A stretch of DNA of 64,000 nt, taken from Saprospiraceae bacterium. Its GTDB lineage: Bacteria > Bacteroidota > Bacteroidia > Chitinophagales > Saprospiraceae. A program made the translations under genes and the position numbers. Of the stretch, positions 47,197 through 57,996 are shown piece after piece. The stretch is from NCBI GenBank assembly GCA_016719855.1, contig JADJYH010000019.1, forward strand, positions 18,324-82,323. The letters are read 5' to 3'. The notes beneath the pieces are model-generated. The model saw nothing but the letters and a program-made list of their open reading frames with translations, was not told the origin of the DNA and did no database searches. Position 1 is the first letter of the stretch, and each line of letters begins with the position of its first letter.

Positions 47197-47384
47197 GGGG
47201 AGGCCCTATTTTCGGATTTTGATTGCTCCAAAACTTACCTTACCTTAGCGTTACCATTTCGGACATCTTACCTAAGCCCATATTTTCCCAAGCAATAAAG
47301 AAAGTTGCTATTTTTTCCATTTACAAAATGCTGTTGGAGGCCATCCTCCGTGATTTTTTATTCATCATCTAAAAACTGATAACC

Positions 47385-50300
47385 ATGTACACGTTTACAA
47401 AACGGGATTTATTCGTTTCTGCAAAAGCGCGGCTTCAAAGACCGCTGTTCCGCAAAATCTTGCCCTTGTCCTTTGTGGTCTTGGCTTTGGTTGCGCTCCA
47501 GTCTTGGGACTACTACCAACCCTGGAATCCCAACCCGCCAGTGGCACTTCAGCCAATCGGTGCTTGGACGAACCTCAGTCCGGCGCAGCGCCTGACCCTC
47601 AAGAATGGTGGCAGCGTCCCCAATTTCAACTCCGGTATTTGCAGCGGGGTAAACCCCATCCTGCTCAACATCAGCTCCGGGCCGGCGCCCGGCGCCCTCA
47701 TCAACAACGTCATCAATGCCCGCCAGCCCCGACGTTGGGGCAATACTTCGTTCTACCTCGCCCGCCAGAACATGGGTGGCTCGGGGGTGCAGTACTGCTT
47801 CGACCTCAGCATCGCCGCACCGTTCGGGATGGACAGTCGGGAACACGCCTATTTTGCCTACGGCGAAAACATCGGCGTCACGGCGCTCAACGGCGTCAAC
47901 CCCGTGCCACTTGCGGCGAGCTACCAGGGAGGCCCCGTCGGCAATGCCACCATCACTGGAAATGGCACGGGCAGCGTCCACTTCAACGCCAACGGAAAGA
48001 CGGGCGGCGGCCTCTGGTGGAGCGTCAATTCTAGTGGCCAGCCCATCACGCAGGTTTGCGTCCAGTACTTCGCCCCGCCGGGCGACCTGCCCACCATCGA
48101 GCCGTTCCGCCTCAGCATTGACGGCACGAAGTGCGTGGCCGATGCGCCCATCGTCTGTGCCAACAGCTTTCCAGTGAGCCGCTGGGGCAGGCTCTCCGCC
48201 AACCAGGGCCTCTGGCTCGACGACGGCCAACCAGTCTTCGGCTTCAACAGCGGCTTCTGCGATGAAACCGGCGACCCCATCACCTTTATTGAAATTGACG
48301 CCAACCCGTCCACGGCCTCCGGCAATTCCACGTTGAGCAACAAGCCCCCACGCCCCTACGGGCGGTTCAGCCTCGACAACAGCCGGGAGTTCATCGGCAT
48401 GGGCGGCAATACCTACTGCTTCACCCTCGACGAGGCAAGGCCCATCCGCCTCAACTCGCAGGAGCACCGGTTCTTCGCTGGGCCGGAGCGGGTGCGCATC
48501 AAGGCTTGGCTCGGTGCAGACATAGTCAGTATGAGTGGCTTCGGCAATGGTCCGGCCCCCATCAGCAATGCCAACGGCCTGACGTTCAGTGGTTTGGGCT
48601 ACGGCAAAGGGCGTTTATTGGAGCGCCAGTTCCAACAACCAGCCCGTGTCGCAGGTCTGTGTGGAGTACTGGCGGGTGGATGGCCAAGCACTCACGGGCG
48701 AGCCATTTGCGCTTGAGCTTTGTGCGACCCGCTGCCTGTTCGACGACAGCTACGCCTGCACAGAAAGCCCTGACCCATTTTGCTCCGTAAACATTCCAGA
48801 GATTATGATCACGAAAACCGTGACGCCCGTCAACGGCTACGGACTGAACGAATGCGACAGCGGCAGCGTGCAACTTCCTGCTTTCAAAATCAGCATCACG
48901 ATGTACAACAACGCAGGTAGTGCGAAGGAGCTTTTCCTTTACGATGACCTGCTCAACTACCTCGCAGCCGCCTACGTGGACACACTGACCGCTCCGCAAA
49001 TTGTGGCGTCAACCGCCACCGGCCCGCCGTTGCTCGACCCCTATTTTGACGGAAGGAACTACATAGACCTCTTCGTGCCCGGCACGGGTTGGCTGTCGGC
49101 AGGGCAATACCTGACCGTGGAGTTCACGGTGGCACTCGACCCGAATGCGCCTGGTGCCTTGTCGGCACTTTGCAACACCGCCTTCGGTGGCGGTACCACG
49201 GCCAATGGGATGGTCGTGAGCGACCTCTCCGGCAACCTCAGTGCCGGGTACAGCGACCCCACCCCAGTCAACAACCTGCCCGCTGGCTACGTGGCCATCC
49301 CAGCGCAGGATGTGACGATGGAAGCCACGCTGATGAACTACATGAACGGCCCACAAAACTGGGCGAACAACAATGGCGGCGCAACTTTCAGTGTGCCCGG
49401 CTGCGGCCCCATCACCTGGACGAGCGACTTCGACATGGACAACTGGGTCTGGAATTGCAGCTATATTGACGGCCATATTGACGTGACCTTCACGGCCCAC
49501 GACAACTGCGGCCATACTTTTATTACTTGTGCCACCTTCACGCTCGTGGACACCCAAGGCCCAAGCTGCATAAAGCCCACCAACCTCGACCTCGACTGTG
49601 CAGACCCCAACGCTGCCGCACAGCTTGACCACTGGCTCAACTATGACGGCAACTGGAACGACCTCAGTCAACCCGTCACTTTCACCCACGACTTCACGGG
49701 CCTCACGGGCAACGAGTGCAACGGCGACACCATCACCGTCACTTGGACCGGCACCGATAATTGTGGCAATACGACCATCTTCGTCGGTTACCTCACTGTC
49801 AGCGACAACTTGGCGCCTGTGCTGCAAAACGTCCCGGCCAACGTCACGCTTGACCCCTGCACGGCCATTCCGCCTGCGGCGAACGTGACCGCCACCGATG
49901 CTTGCGACCCCAGCGTTCTTGTCATTCTGCAAGAATCTGTGACTGGCCCGTACTGCAACCAAATCATCACACGAACCTGGACGGCCACGGACGACTGCGG
50001 CAATGTGTCTTCCGCTTCGCAAACGATTACAATCGTTGACAACCAGGCACCTGTTTTCTCCAATGTGCCAGCCGACATTACAGCCGAGTGCCCGAACGTC
50101 CCGCCTGTGCAAGACCCGACTGTGACCGATTGCTCGCCGTTCAATGTTGTCTTCAGCCAGCAACAGACAGGCGGTGCCTGCCCATTGCCCAATATCATCA
50201 CCCGCACCTGGATTGCGACCGACACCTGCGGCCACTCGGACACGGTGACGCAAGTCATCACGATGGTTCCGCCAAACGTGCCTTCCACGCTGATTTTCAC

Positions 50301-53006
50301 GTTTGTGCCGCCGGACATCACCGTGACCTGCGACCTGAACCCCGGTTTCGGTGTTGCCGTGGCCGAAACGACCTGCCCGGCAGGCGGCCTCAGCGTCAGC
50401 TTCACCGACGTGGTGAACTCCAACGGCGACTGTAGCCAGCCGTTCAGTGTCACCCGCACTTGGATTGCGCACGACGCTTGCGGCAACATGGTCACTGCAT
50501 CGCAAACCATTAGCACCGGGCCGGACACGCAGGCACCGCTATTCGCCAGCGACACCCCCGACAGCATCACGGTTGACTGTGGCGGACCGCTTTACACACC
50601 GGTGGCTTTCGACAATTGCGGAGCAACCAACTTGAGCTACGTGGACACTGCCCAAACGGGCACCTGCGATACAGGCTTCCAGTTCGTTCGCATATGGACG
50701 GCAACCGACGTCTGCGGCAACAGCTCGACCTTCATGCAATTGGTGACCACCAATCCCGATACCACAGCACCCGTGTTCATCTTCGTGCCCTACGACCAGT
50801 TCTTTGACTGCGAGGACACCATCGTTTTCCCCGACCCAATTGCCTTTGACAATTGCAGCGATGTCACCATCACGTGGCAGGACAGCATCATCGGCACGGG
50901 CGACTGCCACGTGGTGGACAGCATCGAATACGGCTACGACATCGTGCGTACCTGGACGGCCACCGACGAGTGCGGCAACTTCACCACAGCCACCACCAGC
51001 GCTTGGGTGCTGCCCGGCTTCAACAGTGGAAACATGATTGCTTTCAGCTACGTGCCAGAAAATAAAACCGTTGATTGCAGCGGCAATGCCGTCTTCGGCG
51101 AGCCAGTCTGCCACTCGGCATGCGGCCCGCTGACCATCAGTTTTGTGGATGAAATCGTGGCTGGGGACTGCTCGACAGCCACCACTATCACACGGCACTG
51201 GACGGCCACCGACGTCTGCGGCAACTCGACCTTTGCGCAGCAAACCATCGTCATCATGCCCGACCAGTCGGCGCCCGTGTTCACGCTGGCTTCGCAGGAC
51301 TTGACGATGAACTGCACAACAGCCGGGACGCCAATTTTCGACACGCCGACCGTTTCGGACAACTGTGCCGAAGGCACCAGCCTAACCATCAGCCACCACG
51401 ATGTGTGGAGCGGCGGCGGCTCAACGGCTTGCGCAAACCAGACCGTGACCCGCACGTGGACGGCGCTGGACGCCTGCGGCAACGAGGCGACCGCTTCGCA
51501 AACCATCACCATCGTGGACAACGAAGCACCGATATTTAGCACCGTGCCAGCCGACCAGTCGCTGACCTGCGGCGAGGCGGTCGTGTTCGGTACGCCGGAG
51601 GCCGCCGACGGCTGCTCGACCGTGAGCCTGACGCACACCGACGAGGTGCTGGATTTGGCCTGTGGCCAACAGCACGTGAGGACGTGGACGGCAACGGACG
51701 CCTGCGGCAACTCGGTCGTTGCGCAGCAAAAAATAACCGTGACGGACGATGCTGCGCCAACGTTCAGCAGCGTGCCCGCCGACCAGTCGCTGACCTGTGG
51801 CGATGCGGTCGTGTTCGGCACGCCGGAGGCCGCCGACGGCTGCTCCACAGTAAGCCTGACGCACACCGACGAGGTACTGGATTTGGCCTGCGGCCAACAG
51901 CACGTGAGGACTTGGACGGCAACGGACGCTTGCGGCAACTCGGTCGTTGCGCAGCAAAAATCACGGTGACGGACAGCGAACCACCCGTTTTTACGACCAG
52001 TTTTGAAAACCTGACCATCGAGTGCGGCGAGCCGATTGCGTTCGTGGACATGGCCGTGAGCGATGCTTGCAGCACGGCAGCGCTTGCGTTTAGCGACGAC
52101 GTGCAGGTGAACAATTGCGGCCAAACCACCACCCGCACTTGGACGGCGACGGACGCCTGCGGCAATGTGGCCACCACTTCGCAGACCATCACGGAGGTGG
52201 ACACGCAGGCCCCAGTTTTTGAACCGATGCCGACGGAACTGGCGATGACGCTGGCCGAGTTTGCAGCGTGGACGCCGCCTGTGGCGACCGCCACCGACTG
52301 CAACAATGTGACCATCAACACCGAGACGACCGTGCATACCAGTTGCGAAGCGGCCTCGCATGTTTTCACCTACACAGCGGCAGATGCCTGCGGCAACACG
52401 GCCAACCACACGCTGACGGTGACGCTGCTCGACGCCATTTTTGCGGTCAGCGCCGAAATGCCCACTTCGCTTGACTGCGGCAACAGCTACGCACTGACGG
52501 CCAGTGCCGAGAACGGCACGGTGCCGTACAGCTTCAACTGGACGGTGGTGGAAGGAGCTGGCTGGGAAATCACGGGTGGCGCAGCTACCGAGTCGGCCAC
52601 ACTGCTGGCGGGCGAGGGCACGGCCACGGTGATGCTGGAAGTGGTGGACGCCAGTGGCTGCGCAGAGATGCAAGCCTTTACTTTGAGCTGCAACCAGACG
52701 GCCTCTGGCATTGACGAGGAGGTGGTTTCGGGCTTCCAACTGCTACCCAATCCGACGAAGGACTTCATGACCGTGCGATACAGTACCGCCGCCGTTGGCG
52801 ATGCCACGCTGCGCATCCTGAACCCGCTGGGCGAGGTCGTTTTGCTCCGCAACGGGCAATCCAACCTTGGCCGCAACGAGGCGAGTTTCGACGTTTCGGG
52901 GTTGGCTGCTGGCACCTATTTCTTGTCGCTGCAAGTTGGCGATGGAGTGGTGACCCAGCGGTTCGTGAAAGTTTGTGGGAGAGATTCAACGTCGGGGAGG
53001 TTTTGA
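47385..53006 (+). CDS. Giant HYR-repeat adhesin with T9SS type A sorting domain, two frameshifts
   Basis: About 1873 residues. An N-terminal hydrophobic signal (KILPLSFVVLALVALQSW) precedes two or three copies of a ~190-residue domain (FYLARQNMGGSGVQYCFDLS; FIGMGGNTYCFTLDEARPIR). A DUF11-like stretch follows (ITKTVTPVNGYGLNECDSGS). At least ten HYR-like repeats of 75-85 residues come next, with the signature TRTWTATDACGN...ITIVDNQAPVFSNVPADIT. The sorting domain is FQLLPNPTKDFMTVRYSTAA...GTYFLSLQVGDG. Breaks: near 48607 (one G too many before GVYWSASSNNQP) and in the A5 run 51956-51960, where the neighbouring repeat has A6. Surface or secreted adhesin. Confidence 0.87.
51544..51970 (+). repeat. 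Two nearly identical 228-bp HYR units
   Basis: Copy 1 (51544-51771) and copy 2 (from 51772) share most bases over 76 codons, far more than other HYR repeats in the gene, pointing to a recent duplication. Copy 2 has A5 where copy 1 has A6, which accounts for the frameshift. Confidence 0.85.
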
Positions 53007-53020
53007 ACCTCCCCGACGTT
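52988..53020. terminator. 15-bp palindrome with the adhesin stop codon in its loop
   Basis: AACGTCGGGGAGGTT (52988-53002) pairs exactly with 53006-53020 around a 3-base loop; the TGA at 53004-53006 lies across the loop. There is no T run, so it is either a weak terminator or one of the palindromic elements. Confidence 0.6.
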
Positions 53021-53052
53021 TGCGAAAATAGATGCAACTAATTGGCGCATCA

Positions 53053-53094
53053 AAGCACCCTCTGGCTACATGCTGGAGGGTGCTTCGCTTTTTT
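53053..53094 (+). terminator. Rho-independent terminator after the adhesin gene
   Basis: AAGCACCCTC (53053-53062) pairs with GAGGGTGCTT (53076-53085), followed by CG-C and T6. Confidence 0.75.
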
Positions 53095-53200
53095 GGATAA
53101 AGCAGCTGTGTCAGTTCGTTTGCAAAAAAGCATTCGGAGAGGTTGGGGGAAAAATGCACCTTTGCCGTTCTGTGAAAATTTAACACAAAATTCAACTTGC

Positions 53201-53953
53201 ATGAAGATTAAGTTTACAATCAAGGTAGGCATTTTAGCGATGCTCTTTTTCCTCGCCTTCGGCAAAATGTCAGCTCAGTCAGCCGTCGTCATCAATGAAG
53301 TAATGGCCTCCAATGTGGCCACCATTGCCGACCAGGACGGCGAATTTGACGATTGGGTTGAGCTGTACAACAATTCCAACAGCACCGTGGACCTCTCCGG
53401 CTGGTTCCTCAGCGACAATCCCGACAACCCCGACAAATGGGATTTTCCGGCAAATACAAGCATTCCTGCTGGAGGCTACCTCATCGTCTGGGCGGACGAG
53501 GACAGCAGCCAGGTGGGCCTTCACGCCAACTTCAAGTTAAGTGCGGCGGGCGAACAACTGCTGCTGATCAATGCCAGCGGCAGCACCGTGCAGGACATCG
53601 CCTTCGGGGCGCAACAGGCCGACAAGGGCTATGCCCGCTCCCCGAACGGCACGGGTAGCTTTGTCATCAAGAACCCGACCTTCAAGGCCAACAACGACAC
53701 GGGCATCTCGGCGGTGGGTGAGGCTGCACTGGCGAAAATGCTCACCATTTCCCCCAACCCGGTCAGCGACGGTGAGGCAACTTTGCGAAGCGAAAAACAG
53801 GGGCTGCAAACCGTGGAGGTCTTCGACCAACTTGGTCGGTTGCGGTTGAAAACGGCTTTTTTCAACGAAGCAAAAATGGACGTGAGCGAATTGCCCGCTG
53901 GGTTGTACGTGGTGAAAACAGAGGCGACTCGACAAATGCTGTTGGTGAGGTGA
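53201..53953 (+). CDS. Secreted lamin-tail domain (LTD) protein with T9SS type A sorting domain
   Basis: 250 residues from the ATG at 53201, chosen because it begins a signal peptide ending GKMSAQ. The LTD domain is VVINEVMASNVATIADQDGE, then DDWVELYNNSNSTVDLSGWF and GGYLIVWADEDSSQ. The C-terminus has the sorting domain LTISPNPVSDGEATLRS...LPAGLYVVKTEA. The LTD is usually part of larger CotH or nuclease proteins; here it stands alone. It is 58 bases upstream of a DUF4956 gene. In other genomes LTD/CotH, VTC and DUF4956 genes cluster, which supports a shared surface-related role (inference). Confidence 0.88.
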   Translation: MKIKFTIKVGILAMLFFLAFGKMSAQSAVVINEVMASNVATIADQDGEFDDWVELYNNSNSTVDLSGWFLSDNPDNPDKWDFPANTSIPAGGYLIVWADEDSSQVGLHANFKLSAAGEQLLLINASGSTVQDIAFGAQQADKGYARSPNGTGSFVIKNPTFKANNDTGISAVGEAALAKMLTISPNPVSDGEATLRSEKQGLQTVEVFDQLGRLRLKTAFFNEAKMDVSELPAGLYVVKTEATRQMLLVR

Positions 53954-54011
53954 GCCATTGGCAGGTAGCAATACAGCAATATAACAATCCAACAATTTCA
54001 AGTATCACCGC

Positions 54012-54710
54012 ATGTTCGACTTTTCCCTTTTGCAAGCCAACGCCGACAACCCGACACTGATGTCGGTGGTTTATGCCATGCTTTTTTCGTTTTTGTTGTC
54101 GGTCGTGGTGGCGTTTACCTACGAGAAAACGAGCCGTGATCTGTTCGTCCCGGGCAACTTCATCCAAGCGATGATACTCGGTTCCATGGCCGCTGCCACG
54201 GTGATGCTGGCCATCGGCGACAGCTTGGCGAGGGGCTTGGGGATGATAGGGGCGTTGGCCATCATCCACTTCCGCACCAACCTGCGTGACCCCCGCAACA
54301 TCATCTTCATGTTCTCGGCATTGGCCATTGGCATTGCCTGCGGGGTGCATGGCTACAACATTGCCTTCATTGGCACGGTGGCCTTTTGCATCGTGGCTTT
54401 TTTGTTGAAATGGACGCCGTTTTCCACGGCTGGGCACCACCAAATCAACGTACTGCGATTTCGGTTGGATGCCGAGGCGGGCACTTCCGAGGCAGCGGTG
54501 CGGCGACTGCTCGACGAGCATTGCACCAAGACCCAGCACTGGCGCTCCGACTACGTGACGGACGCCGAGGGCAGCTTGAAAATCGAATTTGATTATCGGG
54601 TCGTTTTTAAAAAAACATCGTCGGGACTGGAATTTTTAAAGCAGTTGAAAAACGTGGAGGGCATTTCCAAAATGACGCTCTCGACGAGGAGCGAGCCGGA
54701 GGCGCTTTGA
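54012..54710 (+). CDS. DUF4956 membrane protein
   Basis: 232 residues. Four membrane helices (VVYAMLFSFLLSVVVAFTY; MILGSMAAATVMLAIGDSL; IIFMFSALAIGIACGVHGY; AFIGTVAFCIVAFLLKW) with the conserved GMIGALAIIHFRTNLRDPRNI loop of DUF4956, then a ferredoxin-like soluble tail. Function unknown; family members often sit next to VTC polyphosphate polymerase-like and CotH genes, neither of which is present here. Confidence 0.87.
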   Translation: MFDFSLLQANADNPTLMSVVYAMLFSFLLSVVVAFTYEKTSRDLFVPGNFIQAMILGSMAAATVMLAIGDSLARGLGMIGALAIIHFRTNLRDPRNIIFMFSALAIGIACGVHGYNIAFIGTVAFCIVAFLLKWTPFSTAGHHQINVLRFRLDAEAGTSEAAVRRLLDEHCTKTQHWRSDYVTDAEGSLKIEFDYRVVFKKTSSGLEFLKQLKNVEGISKMTLSTRSEPEAL

Positions 54711-54739
54711 CGTAGTTATGAGTTATGAGGTTTGAGTTT

Positions 54740-56233
54740 CTAGTTGGGTGTCAACTCCATCAACTTTCTCAAAAAAACAACTGTCGCCTCCATGTCACTG
54801 CTCAAAATCCTGTCTTCCTCCACCATTGGTACAACTTTCCGGTAAGCCGACAAGGCAGTTTCCACCACCTCCGACGACCGAAGCGGCCTGCGGAATTCCA
54901 TCGCCTGTGCTGCCGTGAAGAACTCGATGGCCAGCACCCGCTCCACGTTTTTCACCACCCGCCAAGCCTTCGTGGCGGCGTTGGCGCCCATGCTCACGTG
55001 GTCTTCCTGGCCGTTGGAGGACACGATGCTGTCCACGGAGGCAGGGGTGCAGAGCTGCTTCGTTTGGCTGACGATGCTCGCAGCGGTGTACTGCGGAATC
55101 ATGAAGCCGCTGTTCACGCCCCCATTTTTGGTTAAAAAAGGCGGCAATCCCCGCTGTCCACTGATGAGCTGGTAAGTGCGGCGCTCGCTGATGCTGCCCA
55201 GTTCGGCCAAGGCGATGGCGAGGTAATCGAGGGCCAGGGCCAGTGGCTGGGCGTGGAAATTGCCGCCAGAAAGGATTTCGTCCTCGTCGGGGAAGATGGT
55301 CGGGTTGTCCGTCACGGAATTGATTTCGGTGAAAAACACCCGCTCCACATGGGCGATGGCGTCGTAGCTGGCCCCATGTACCTGCGGGATGCAGCGGAAG
55401 GCGTAGGGGTCTTGCACGGCGGTCTTTTCTCGAAGGGACATCTCACTGTCTTTCAACAAGTTGCGGATGGCCTTGGCGGTTTTCAGTTGCCCTTCGTGCG
55501 GCCTGATTTTGTGCAACAATTCGTTGAACGGCGACAGCCTGCAATCGAAGCCATCTATCGAAACGGCAGCGGCGAGGTTGGCCAATTCATACAAACGCCG
55601 GGCTTCCAGCAGGCACCAAACACCGTAGGCTTGGCAAAATTGGGTGCCGTTGAGCAAAGCCAAGCCCTCCTTCGATTGGAGGCGAATGGGCTGCCAGCCG
55701 TGTTCTTTGAGGACATTGGCTGCGGACATTTTTTCGCCGTTCAGCCGCACCTCGCCCATGCCGATGAGCGGCAGGCTGAGGTGCGCCAGTGGTGCCAAAT
55801 CGCCGGAGGCGCCAAGCGACCCCTGCTGGAAAATGACGGGCAAAACGTCATGGTTGAAGAAATCAACGAGGCGCTGCACGGTGACGAGTTGTACCCCAGA
55901 GTAGCCCTGCGAGAGTCCCTGGATTTTGAGCAAAAGCATCAGCCGCACCACATCGGCGGGCACTTCATCGCCCATGCCACAGGCGTGGGACATGACAAGG
56001 TTGAGCTGCAACTGCTCCAATTTGTCTGGTTCGATGCGAACGTTGCAGAGCGAACCGAAGCCCGTGTTGATACCATAAAACGTTTCGTTGGAGGCGGCCA
56101 ATTTGTCGTCAAGGTACTGGCGGCAATGCTCAATGCGCTGGGTGGCCTCAGCGGAAAGGGCTATCTTGCTGCCAGATTTGAGTATTTGGCCCAACTGTTC
56201 AAGGGATAGCGGGTCAGGGCTGATATGGTGCAT
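54740..56233 (-). CDS. hutH: Histidine ammonia-lyase
   Basis: 497 residues. The self-forming MIO cofactor tripeptide Ala142-Ser143-Gly144 is in GSLGASGDLAPLAHLSLPLIG, and Tyr53 (FYGINTGFG) is the conserved catalytic tyrosine. FHAQPLALALDYLAIALAELG and SSNGQEDHVSMGANAA match the family C-terminal part. It deaminates histidine to urocanate, the first step of the pathway that ends at FtcD (10953-12638). Length and motifs intact. A minus-strand TACCTTTG box is about 126 bases upstream. Confidence 0.96.
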   Translation of the reverse strand: MHHISPDPLSLEQLGQILKSGSKIALSAEATQRIEHCRQYLDDKLAASNETFYGINTGFGSLCNVRIEPDKLEQLQLNLVMSHACGMGDEVPADVVRLMLLLKIQGLSQGYSGVQLVTVQRLVDFFNHDVLPVIFQQGSLGASGDLAPLAHLSLPLIGMGEVRLNGEKMSAANVLKEHGWQPIRLQSKEGLALLNGTQFCQAYGVWCLLEARRLYELANLAAAVSIDGFDCRLSPFNELLHKIRPHEGQLKTAKAIRNLLKDSEMSLREKTAVQDPYAFRCIPQVHGASYDAIAHVERVFFTEINSVTDNPTIFPDEDEILSGGNFHAQPLALALDYLAIALAELGSISERRTYQLISGQRGLPPFLTKNGGVNSGFMIPQYTAASIVSQTKQLCTPASVDSIVSSNGQEDHVSMGANAATKAWRVVKNVERVLAIEFFTAAQAMEFRRPLRSSEVVETALSAYRKVVPMVEEDRILSSDMEATVVFLRKLMELTPN

Positions 56234-56358
56234 TTAATGAGTGATGAGTGACATAACGGCATCATTGGTTTTAATAACATCAACTTTGCTGAAGGAACGA
56301 ACGGTTGTTTTAAAACTGCCTAAACTATCTGGTTTTATCTGCGTTTTCACAAAGTTTG

Positions 56359-56366
56359 CAAAGGTA
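56359..56366 (-). promoter_or_regulatory. Putative Bacteroidota -7 box before hutH
   Basis: CAAAGGTA (minus TACCTTTG) fits TAnnTTTG. It would give a leader of roughly 115 bases. Confidence 0.35.
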
Positions 56367-56403
56367 AAAAACTGCCGTGCAAACCACTTAAAACAATTGA
56401 AGC

Positions 56404-57179
56404 TTGGAACTCAACTATAAAACTTTCGGCCAAGGCGACCCCGTCATCATCCTGCACGGGCTGTTCGGGACGCTGGACAACTGGCAGACCATCGCCCGGC
56501 AACTGGCGGAATCGCACTCCGTTTTTATGCTCGACCAGCGCAACCACGGCCGCTCGCCCCACGCCGAGGCGCACGACTACCCGACGCTGGCCGAAGACCT
56601 GCGGCAGTTCATGGAGGCGCACTGGATGTACGACGGGGCGCACGTAATCGGCCACTCGATGGGCGGCAAGACGGCCATGCAATTCGCCCTTGAACACCCC
56701 GATTTGGTGAAAAAACTGGTGGTCGTGGACATTGCGCCGAAGGCGTACCCCGGCGGCCATTTCGAGATTTTCGAGGCGCTGCAAGCGATGGACTTGGACA
56801 ACATCGCCGACCGCAAGGAGGCCGAAGCATTCCTTGCCGAGCACATCAAAGAAGTGGATGTGCGCCAGTTTTTGATGAAAAACCTGACCCGAAAAAACAG
56901 GGGAGGAGAGGGCGGCTTGAGTTCAAAATGAACCTCCCCGTGATTTGGAAGCACTACCCGGACATCTTGGCGGCGGTGGAAGGCGAGCCGTTCGAGGGGA
57001 GACGCTGTTTATCCGGGGTGCCGCTCAAAGCACGTCATCTTGCCGGACGATGAGGCGTTGATAAAAAGCTGTTTCCCCAAATTCCGGAAATCAAGACGGT
57101 GGAGGGGGCTGGGCATTGGGTTCATGCGGAGAAGCCGGTGGAGTTGCTGGGGCTGGTGAAGGAGTTTTTGGGAAAGTGA
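56404..57179 (+). CDS. Alpha/beta-hydrolase (YbfF-like esterase), frameshifted
   Basis: Starts at a TTG (56404) directly with ELNYKTFGQGDPVIILHGLF, the oxyanion strand HGLFG. The nucleophile is Ser85 in GHSMGG, and RNHGRSPH precedes the catalytic Asp region. The first frame is lost after FLMKNLTRK near 56905. NLPVIWKHYPDILAAVEGEPFEG and AGHWVHAEKPVELLGLVKEF (catalytic His) continue in other frames to the stop at 57177-57179. At least three indels. Substrate unknown; relatives hydrolyse acyl-CoA or short esters. Confidence 0.78.
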
Positions 57180-57523
57180 ATTTTTTTTTGAAAAAAATTT
57201 ATCCTATTTAAACTTTCCACTTCTGTAGTGGTTTCCTTTCCTAATTCGGCTTTAGTTTGAATTGTAAGTTCTATTATTTTGCTGGAAAAGACTTTCAATG
57301 ACTTAAAGAATAATTTGAGTTTGAGATTTATAATCTCTACTATGAATCTATAGCCGAATTTAGTTTTTAGAAAGCTTTTCCCGCAGTTTGCCGTCTCGTG
57401 CAAAATTTATTCTATTACCTGTTAACAGGGAGTAGTATTTTGCTTTACTCTTTAATTGAGGACTGTAAACTGAGGGAAAATCTAATTGAAATCTCCATTG
57501 GGGATTCCCTTAGTTGACAGACT

Positions 57524-57936
57524 GTAAAACTTGCTAAAGTTCATGGAGCAGTCTTTTTTACAAAAAGGGAAACCAAGAAAGTCGTCCGAATCCCTGTGGA
57601 CGATCTAACAATCATTGAATTGACAGAGCACGAATTCGATATTATCAAGCGTGGCAAAGTTGATACCTACCGCAGCTACGCAATTGGCCTGATTTCATCA
57701 GCTTTTTCCCTCTTCATCGTTCTGCTTGTAGAAGATACTGACCATATACATCAAACTTGGAATAATCTTTAACCATTTTCTTTACTATCGGAAGTGCCAT
57801 TCTTTATTCACTTCATCGCAAAGAGAAAAGCAATTTTGACCAAATTATTGAGAAGATAGAAAGGAAACGCAAAGAATATAACCAAGAAAAGGAAATAGTA
57901 GAACAGCCTTTAAAATTGCCACTTCTTCAGGTCTGA
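57524..57936 (+). pseudogene. Small membrane protein with coiled-coil tail, frameshifted
   Basis: Low-GC region. One frame reads VFFTKRETKKVVRIPVDDLT, then IIELTEHEFDIIKRGKVDTY and a helix AIGLISSAFSLFIVLLVEDT, stopping at 57772. The next frame continues IFFTIGSAILYSLHRKEKSN and a charged coiled coil FDQIIEKIERKRKEYNQEKE to 57936. Together they look like a two-helix membrane protein of about 140 residues. The start is unclear because a stop lies at 57515. I do not recognise the family. The AT-rich base use differs from its neighbours and may point to transfer. Confidence 0.5.
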
Positions 57937-57963
57937 TCATTCCATAGGATTCCCATCTTCCCT

Positions 57964-57971
57964 TACCTTTG
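57964..57971 (+). promoter_or_regulatory. Putative Bacteroidota -7 box before the ABC exporter
   Basis: TACCTTTG matches TAnnTTTG, 25 bases before the ATG at 57997. Confidence 0.4.
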
Positions 57972-57996
57972 CCCCGCAAAATTTTCAATCACCCGG

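Noticed and set aside
51048..52739. 563-residue minus-strand frame (and 49009-50505, 498 residues)
   Set aside because: Both are antisense to the HYR adhesin; their repetitive composition mirrors the adhesin repeats and shows no domain.
57122..57403. 93-residue minus-strand frame in the AT-rich region
   Set aside because: Overlaps the C-terminus of the esterase on the other strand and shows only low-complexity Lys/Phe-rich sequence.
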